Origin: Bacteroidota bacterium
Lineage (GTDB): Bacteria; Bacteroidota; Bacteroidia; Chitinophagales; JADJOU01
Assembly: GCA_016713645.1 (NCBI GenBank)
Contig: JADJOU010000008.1
Coordinates: forward strand, 1 to 64,000
Reading direction: 5' to 3'
Length of the DNA stretch: 64,000 nucleotides
Position numbers and translations under genes: made by a program. Below the pieces are notes generated by a model. It was not told the origin of the DNA. It searched no databases and saw nothing but the letters and a program-made list of their open reading frames with translations. The first letter of the stretch is position 1, and each line of letters starts with the position of its first letter. Below, piece after piece: positions 58,671 to 64,000 of this stretch.

Positions 58671-58887
58671 CATAAAAATTTTGAATCTAATTAGACTAAA
58701 CGGGATTTCTCATAGCATTCCCCTTAAAACCAGCTGTTTGTCACCTTTTTTGCCTCTTAGATGCCCATCCGCTTTACGACGGATATTTAGCTCTTTTGCT
58801 CAACCCAATCATTCGCGCAGACTTCGAAGGATTGATTTCGACGATGCTAAATTTCTCAAACTTATTTGAACATCCTTTAAAATTAAA

Positions 58888-58895
58888 TACATTTG
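58888..58895 (+). promoter_or_regulatory. Candidate -7 box TACATTTG overlapping a proposed TTG start
   Basis: An exact TAnnTTTG match whose TTG is the first in-frame start-like codon (58893) of the next gene. The two readings conflict; see that gene. Confidence 0.35.
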
Positions 58896-61040
58896 GACTC
58901 CTTTTTAAAACGGCAGATTCATTATAACCTAAACCCATTATTTATCAATATCATCATCTCATATCCCTATTATTTTATCCTCTTCTGCCTATTCTTAGGT
59001 TTCGTTTTTGCATGGATATTATATAGAGACGAGACAAAATTCAACATTCAAGAGAAAAAGCATTGGCTCTATGTATTGAGGACTTTGCGTTTTATGGCGG
59101 GCTCTTTACTGGCTTTCTTGCTCCTTTCTCCTTTTGTCAAAATTAAAAAAAACATCGTAGAAAACCCCACAGTCGTTATCGCGATAGACAATTCCTCATC
59201 GATTCTCCAAGATAAAAACTTTAATGCTCAAGCTTTTCGTGCGAATTTAGAATCGCTGACAAAAGCCCTTAGCGATAAATGTCAAGTGGAAGTTTTCTCT
59301 TTCGGCTCTGCGCTTCAAAAAGATAGCTTGTATCACTTTTCCGATAAAGAGACAGACATCTCCAGCGCCATAGAAGAAGTCGACAATACCTATTTCAACC
59401 AAAACCTCACCGCATTGGTCATCGCATCAGATGGTTTATTCAATAAGGGCATTCACCCTTTTTATTCTAAGACAAGCAGCTCTTTTCCCATTTATACCAT
59501 TGCGCTCGGCGATAGCAATATTAAAAAAGACATCAGTATAATCGATGTGCACCACAATAAATTCGCCTATCTCAACGATAAGACCACTGTTGAATTGGAC
59601 ATTGAAGCCAATAATTATGCCGGTGCTAAATCAGAACTTTCTCTCTACCATATTTTGCCTAATGGCAATGCCAAAATTATTGGTCAGCCTATCCAAATAA
59701 ACTCTAATCGATTCAACCAAACAGCGACGCTATACATTGACTGCAAAACGGTTGGTCTCGGCCATTATCGAGCTGTAATAGGAGCTCTGCCTGGCGAGTC
59801 TGTCACACAAAACAATACAAGAGATTTCTTTATCGAAGTGCTCGACGGAAGGAAAAAAATACTCATCGTTGGTTCTTCCCCGCACCCTGACATGACGGCG
59901 CTCAAACAGTCCCTTGAACAATCCAAAAACTATCAAGTAGATATTGATTTTACCAATGCGCGCTTGGCAAATTTAAATGAATACCAATTGGTGGTCATGC
60001 ATCAAATGCCTTCCAACACCAATGCTGCTGGCGATTGGAATAAGGCAATTCTCGAGAAAAAAATCCCTTGTCTCTATATTATCACATCCCATTCCCAATT
60101 GGCCCTATTCAATAGCCTTCAATCCAATTTGGAAATTACGAAACAAGCAGATGCTCAGCAAGATTTATTTCCATCCATCCCGAATAGCTTCGATTTATTT
60201 TCCTTAACGGAAGAATCCAAAGCGCTGATGAAACGCGTTCCCCCTTTGGATTTTACCTATTCTTCGATACGCCCCAAATCTGCACTAAATATCCTCTTGA
60301 AACAAAAAATTGGTGCCATAGAAACAGAATTTCCACTCATCGCTTTTGGCGAGAGCAATGGTGTTAAAAATGGCTATATCATCGGCGAAGGCATATGGAG
60401 ATGGCGTTTATATGAATTTCAACAGAATCAATCGCACACATACTTTGACGAATACTTCACCAAAATCTTCAATTATCTAGCTGTAAAAAAGGATAATCGC
60501 CCTTTCCGAGTCAATTTAGCCAAAAATATTTATCGCGAAAATGAAGCCGTCAAATTAGAAGCCCAATTATACAATCCCTCTTTTGAATTGGTCAATACAC
60601 CTGATGCGAGTATAGAAGTTAAAAATCGCGAGGGCAAGACGTATAAATTTAATTTTGCTAAAAAAGACAAAATCTATTCGCTCGACATTGGATATCTCCC
60701 CGCTGGAGACTACGATTATAAAGCGGTTTGCAATTACAATGGAACAAATTATATAGCCGATGGAGCCTTTATCATCAGCCCACTGCAATTGGAATTATCC
60801 AAAATTACTGCTGATCACCAATTGTTAAATTCACTCGCAGCTAAGCGCAACGGTTCAATGTATTATCCCAACCAAATCGATCTCATGGCAAAAGAGATGT
60901 TGGAAAAACTTCCCTTTAAAAAACTGCTCTACGAATCTTCTGAAACCAATCCAATCAACAATTTGTGGTGGATACTCGCAATTGTTATTTTGCTATTGGC
61001 CGCCGAGTGGTTCATTAGAAAGTATTTGGGCGACTACTAA
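58893..61040 (+). CDS. VWA-like inner-membrane protein, related to BatA-type proteins
   Basis: Up to 715 residues. The N-terminus has two membrane helices (YYFILFCLFLGFVFAWILY and FMAGSLLAFLLLSPFVKI), and a VWA-like domain starts at VVIAIDNSSSI with a MIDAS-like DxSxS. Further on come KILIVGSSPHPDMTALKQ and Ig-like strands, and then a C-terminal helix (NLWWILAIVILLLAAEWFIRK). The layout parallels the BatA-domain gene at 7635-9701, but the BatA motif itself is absent. The start is uncertain: TTG 58893 is the only standard start-like codon, yet it lies inside a promoter-like box, and a rarer ATT at 58917 is the main alternative. Function unknown. Confidence 0.7.
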   Translation: MDSFLKRQIHYNLNPLFINIIISYPYYFILFCLFLGFVFAWILYRDETKFNIQEKKHWLYVLRTLRFMAGSLLAFLLLSPFVKIKKNIVENPTVVIAIDNSSSILQDKNFNAQAFRANLESLTKALSDKCQVEVFSFGSALQKDSLYHFSDKETDISSAIEEVDNTYFNQNLTALVIASDGLFNKGIHPFYSKTSSSFPIYTIALGDSNIKKDISIIDVHHNKFAYLNDKTTVELDIEANNYAGAKSELSLYHILPNGNAKIIGQPIQINSNRFNQTATLYIDCKTVGLGHYRAVIGALPGESVTQNNTRDFFIEVLDGRKKILIVGSSPHPDMTALKQSLEQSKNYQVDIDFTNARLANLNEYQLVVMHQMPSNTNAAGDWNKAILEKKIPCLYIITSHSQLALFNSLQSNLEITKQADAQQDLFPSIPNSFDLFSLTEESKALMKRVPPLDFTYSSIRPKSALNILLKQKIGAIETEFPLIAFGESNGVKNGYIIGEGIWRWRLYEFQQNQSHTYFDEYFTKIFNYLAVKKDNRPFRVNLAKNIYRENEAVKLEAQLYNPSFELVNTPDASIEVKNREGKTYKFNFAKKDKIYSLDIGYLPAGDYDYKAVCNYNGTNYIADGAFIISPLQLELSKITADHQLLNSLAAKRNGSMYYPNQIDLMAKEMLEKLPFKKLLYESSETNPINNLWWILAIVILLLAAEWFIRKYLGDY

Positions 61041-61154
61041 TTAAGGCTATTGCAAACCCTCTTTCAAAGTTCCACTTAGCACAAAATGATTTTTTAAATG
61101 ACTTATTTCAAAAGATACTTATTTTTATCCTTTTATAAATAGCGAACAACCCGA

Positions 61155-62587
61155 ATGTACAAATTCTTATTGATTCTTCTTATCCCTATTGGTGCATTTT
61201 CACAAAAAGCTTTGTCGATAAAAAACTGCATTCAAATCGCCTTAGAGAAAAACCTTCAAATCAAACAATCCCTGATTCAAGAATCTATTGCGCGAAACAA
61301 TTCTAAACAGTCGCAAAACAATCTATTGCCCTCCGTGTCCGTGGATATGAGCGGTGGATTGAGTTTGGGAAACTCCCTCAACCCGACAACCTATGAAGTG
61401 CAATTCCGAAATGCCTATTCCTCTACTTTAGGCGTTGGGGCGCAAATGACCATATTCTCTGGATTACAACAAATCAATAATATCGAACGCACAAAGGCCC
61501 TTCTCTCAAGTGCCTCCATGGACAAGGAAACTTTTATCAACAACCTCGCACTAACTGTTTCCAACCTCTATTTGCAAATTTTACTCGCCAAAGAATTATT
61601 GACCACATCCATCAATCAATCCAAATTGACCATTGAAGAAATCAAGCGTACTTCTGAATTAATTGAAGCCGGGGTATTGCAAAAGGGAATTCAATTGATC
61701 TCGAGGCTCAAAGTGCAAGAGACGAGCTCAATATTGTCAAAGCACAGAACAGTTATGATTTGCTCGTTTTCCAAATGAAACAGTTGCTCTTGATGCCTTT
61801 GAGAGCAGACATTCAATTCGAAACTTCCTACAAGTTGAGAGAAGCCCTCTACAACTTAGATGGTATTGATACCATTACTTCTCGTGCAATCGCTAGAATG
61901 CCTCAAGTCAAAAGCGATGAATTCAAATTGCGCGCCGCACAGAGACAAGTCTATATGTCTAAAGGGGCCTTTTCACCGACATTGAGCTTGTCCTATTATT
62001 CGGGGTCTAATTTCATCAACCTCGCTCAAGATTACCGAGACTCGACTGTCATCGTGGATCCGAGCCCTATTGGAAATGTCTTTGTCCCACAATTGAACTC
62101 CTTTGTCACCATTAATTCTTTACAGAGTTCATATACAGGAAAAGTGCCTGATGGTGAAAGGCCTTATTGGATGCAGATTTCCGACAATCTATCACACCGT
62201 GTGACGCTTTCGATGAGTATTCCCATCTTCTCCAGATTTCAGCGCAAAACCAATTTGTCAAATTCTTTTCTGCAGTTGAAAAACCAGGAATTGCAACTCG
62301 AGCAGACAAAAAACAAAATTCGCGAGGAGATTTATACCGCTTATATCAATTATAAAAATGCACAGAAAGCATATTATGCCAACGTGACCAACGCCAAGGC
62401 CTTCGACAATTCACTCAATTTTGCTAGAGAAAAATTCAATGCCGGTGTAATCAACTCGCTTGATTTCAACACCACAGTCACCAATGACCAAAATGCAAAA
62501 TCTGAATTGTTAAGATCGAAGTATGAATATATTTTTAGAAAAATTGTCTTAGACTTTTACGTCTATGGTGTGGTAAATATTGAATAA
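61155..62587 (+). CDS. TolC family outer-membrane efflux protein, frameshifted
   Basis: An outer-membrane channel of about 478 residues. A signal peptide (FLLILLIPIGAFSQ) is followed by two OEP repeats of long helices and beta strands: SIKNCIQIALEKNLQIKQSL, PSVSVDMSGGLSLGNSL, NIVKAQNSYDLLVFQMKQLL, RVTLSMSIPIFSRFQRKTN, and YANVTNAKAFDNSLNFAREKFNAGVIN. The frame breaks near 61697; one extra G restores IQLDLEAQSARDELN, the usual coiled-coil segment, so an assembly deletion is likely. It lies 2 bp before the membrane-fusion protein, forming a tripartite exporter pair. The inner-membrane pump is not in this window. Confidence 0.88.
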
Positions 62588-62589
62588 AA

Positions 62590-63876
62590 ATGAATAAAAA
62601 CTATTTGTATATAGGCATTGGTGTAGCCATTTTATTAGCGCTTGCGGTATTGGGCAAAAAGCGCGGCTGGTGGGGTGATGTGAAGGGAATTGAAGTTGCT
62701 GTTGAAGCCGCAGCAAAGAGAGATATTTTTGAAAAAGTAAATGCTCAAGGGACTTTATTCTCTGCGACAGAGATAAAGATTAGCTCTGAAGTTTCAGGTG
62801 AAATCATTGGACTGCATACCAAAGAAGGCGCATGGGTAAATAAAGGCGATTTAATCCTCGAAATCAATCCCACCATATATAAAACTTTGATTGACCAAGC
62901 GCAAGCCCAAGTCAATCAAATGAAAGCCAACCTCGCAACGGTAAAGGCGCGAAACAAACAAGCCATCGCCAGTTATGCCATCGCTGAAAAAGACTATGCC
63001 CGCAAAGAAGGTCTTTATAAAAAAGATATCATCGCCATTCAAGAATTCAATCAATCGGAATCACAATATTTAGCATCAAAAGGAGAGAAAGAGGCCTCTG
63101 AGGAAAATGTGCATGCCGCCGAATTTCAACTTGAAAATGCACAAGCAGGTTTTAAACAAGCGCAAGAGAATCTAAGCCGAACAAAAATCTATGCGCCTAT
63201 GAGTGGCACGGTCTCCAAACAAAGTGTTGAGTTAGGCGAGCGCGTTGTCGGAACAGCCCAGATGTCTGGAACAGAATTAATCCGGATTTCCGATTTAAAC
63301 AATATGGAAGTGCGCGTAGATGTCTCTGAAAATGATATTGTCAAGACCAATATCGGCGACTCCGCGATTATTGACATTGAAAGTTATCCAGATATAAAAT
63401 TTAAAGGCGTCGTTTCTCAAAAGGCCTATTCATCGAATCAAAACTCCATGATCACAGACAAAGTGACCAATTTTATTGTGAGAATAAAGTTAGACAAAAC
63501 AGCCATTTCCTCCAATTCAACGTTGGGCTCTGAACAATTTCCCTTTAGGCCGGGCATGACTGCTTCTGCAGATATCATTACCAATAAGGCCATCGGCGTG
63601 CTTGCTGTGCCGATTCAATGCGTCACCACGCGCGAAAAAGAAAAAAACAAGGACGAGACGGATGAAGTTGTCTTCTTCGCCGATAAAAACAAAGCAGTTA
63701 AAAGAATCGTTAAAACGGGGATACAAGACGACAACTACATAGAAATTAAATCGGGCGTAAAGCTTGGCGATAAGGTGATTAAAGCGCCTTTCAGGGTAAT
63801 TGCCAAAACCATAAAAGCGGACGATGTTATTGTTGAAGTAGACGAGGAAAAATTGAATAATAAGAAAGAGAAGTAA
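62590..63876 (+). CDS. HlyD/RND-type periplasmic adaptor (membrane fusion protein)
   Basis: A 428-residue adaptor. An N-terminal membrane anchor (YLYIGIGVAILLALAVLG) is followed by a barrel-sandwich hybrid (KISSEVSGEIIGLHTKEGAWVNKGDLILEI). Residues about 100-190 are a coiled-coil hairpin rich in Ala/Gln/Glu. A second lipoyl half (AKIYAPMSGTVSKQ-like, with LGERVVGTAQMSGTE), a beta-barrel (VRVDVSENDIVKTNIGDSAIIDIESYPD), and a membrane-proximal domain complete it. It starts 2 bp after the TolC gene, and the two probably work with an ABC or RND pump to export a substrate not identifiable here. Confidence 0.9.
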   Translation: MNKNYLYIGIGVAILLALAVLGKKRGWWGDVKGIEVAVEAAAKRDIFEKVNAQGTLFSATEIKISSEVSGEIIGLHTKEGAWVNKGDLILEINPTIYKTLIDQAQAQVNQMKANLATVKARNKQAIASYAIAEKDYARKEGLYKKDIIAIQEFNQSESQYLASKGEKEASEENVHAAEFQLENAQAGFKQAQENLSRTKIYAPMSGTVSKQSVELGERVVGTAQMSGTELIRISDLNNMEVRVDVSENDIVKTNIGDSAIIDIESYPDIKFKGVVSQKAYSSNQNSMITDKVTNFIVRIKLDKTAISSNSTLGSEQFPFRPGMTASADIITNKAIGVLAVPIQCVTTREKEKNKDETDEVVFFADKNKAVKRIVKTGIQDDNYIEIKSGVKLGDKVIKAPFRVIAKTIKADDVIVEVDEEKLNNKKEK

Positions 63877-63906
63877 GGCTCCTCCCGTCACTAAATAGCA
63901 GCATGT

Positions 63907-64000
63907 ATGCATCCATTTCAACTGTCATACTGGGAGCAAAAATCATTCTTTTCAAACATTGATTTATTGGTGGTAGGCAGCGGGATTGTCGGACTCAATG
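63907..64000 (+). CDS. FAD-dependent oxidoreductase (DAO-like), 5' end only
   Basis: The gene starts at the ATG at 63907 (HPFQLSYWEQKSFFSN) and runs off the right edge. A dinucleotide-binding motif is already visible (IDLLVVGSGIVGLN, GxGxxG). N-termini like this are found in the glycine/D-amino-acid oxidase (DAO) family. The specific enzyme cannot be named from 31 codons. It lies 30 bp after the HlyD-type gene and may belong to the same transcript. Confidence 0.7.
   Translation, partial: MHPFQLSYWEQKSFFSNIDLLVVGSGIVGLN

Noticed and set aside
58645..58869. 74-codon plus-strand frame between the ABC and VWA-like genes
   Set aside because: It lies in a divergent promoter region, with no homology and a Ser/Arg-rich random-like composition.

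Overview
This 64 kb window comes from a chromosome of the phylum Bacteroidota, probably a Chitinophagales/Saprospirales-type or other gliding-group lineage; the exact order cannot be fixed from the sequence alone. The evidence is: AT-rich DNA; start regions with little Shine-Dalgarno signal but repeated TAnnTTTG boxes (the Bacteroidota sigma-A -7 element) just upstream of genes; a PKD-repeat giant with a type IX secretion sorting domain; LytTR two-component regulators with an extracytoplasmic propeller; DUF4254, DUF3467 and DUF3127 proteins; and BatA-type membrane proteins. No tRNA, rRNA, CRISPR array, insertion sequence or prophage was seen.

Layout. 0-7 kb: an SF1 helicase cut by the left edge, two tandem lipoproteins, RhlE, and RlmF. 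7-15 kb: DUF3467, a BatA-domain protein, a fatty acid desaturase, a TonB-C protein, an MCE/OstA-like lipid-transport pair, a YgjP-type zinc peptidase and a 2OG oxygenase. 15.6-23 kb: thiL, surface-glycan transferases (GT4, GT2, DUF4254 plus GT9) and dnaX. 23.2-31.9 kb: a tight five-gene run (unknown protein, SMR pump, prmA, an exported protein of about 1,740 residues with a Lys/Glu/Ala tail, and an OmpA-like protein), closed by a strong terminator. 32-37.8 kb: purN, the T9SS PKD adhesin and an O-antigen-type flippase. 37.9-44.1 kb: an accessory block with a methyltransferase remnant, two TPR-LytTR regulators, a 72-residue peptide gene and a TPR-histidine kinase. 44.3-50.9 kb: queA, dus, a TenI-like protein, hutU, DUF3127, a 21-bp periodic repeat array and a zinc alcohol dehydrogenase. 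51-56.6 kb: a propeller sensor kinase, a LytTR response regulator and an exported protein whose promoter is preceded by a 13-bp direct repeat. 56.8-64 kb: a fused peptide-ABC ATPase, a VWA-like membrane protein, a TolC/HlyD export pair and the start of an FAD oxidoreductase.

Main biological leads. (1) The 38.7-44.1 kb block encodes three cytosolic proteins with a shared, diverged TPR-like sensor half. That half is joined to a LytTR DNA-binding domain in two copies and to a histidine kinase in the third, with a small peptide gene between them. It looks like a peptide- or ligand-sensing circuit with interchangeable outputs. (2) The LytTR operon at 51-54.8 kb has a direct-repeat candidate operator next to the promoter of the following gene, which gives a testable sensor-regulator-target circuit. 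(3) A 357-bp array between 49193 and 49549 keeps an exact 21-bp register through 17 diverged units and encodes a degenerate heptapeptide.

Caution. At least fifteen conserved genes, including thiL, dnaX, prmA, dus and rlmF, are split by single-base indels, mostly in short homopolymers. Each reads through after a one-base correction, so residual long-read assembly error is the likeliest cause. Split genes are given here as single features, with the site of the lesion in the evidence.
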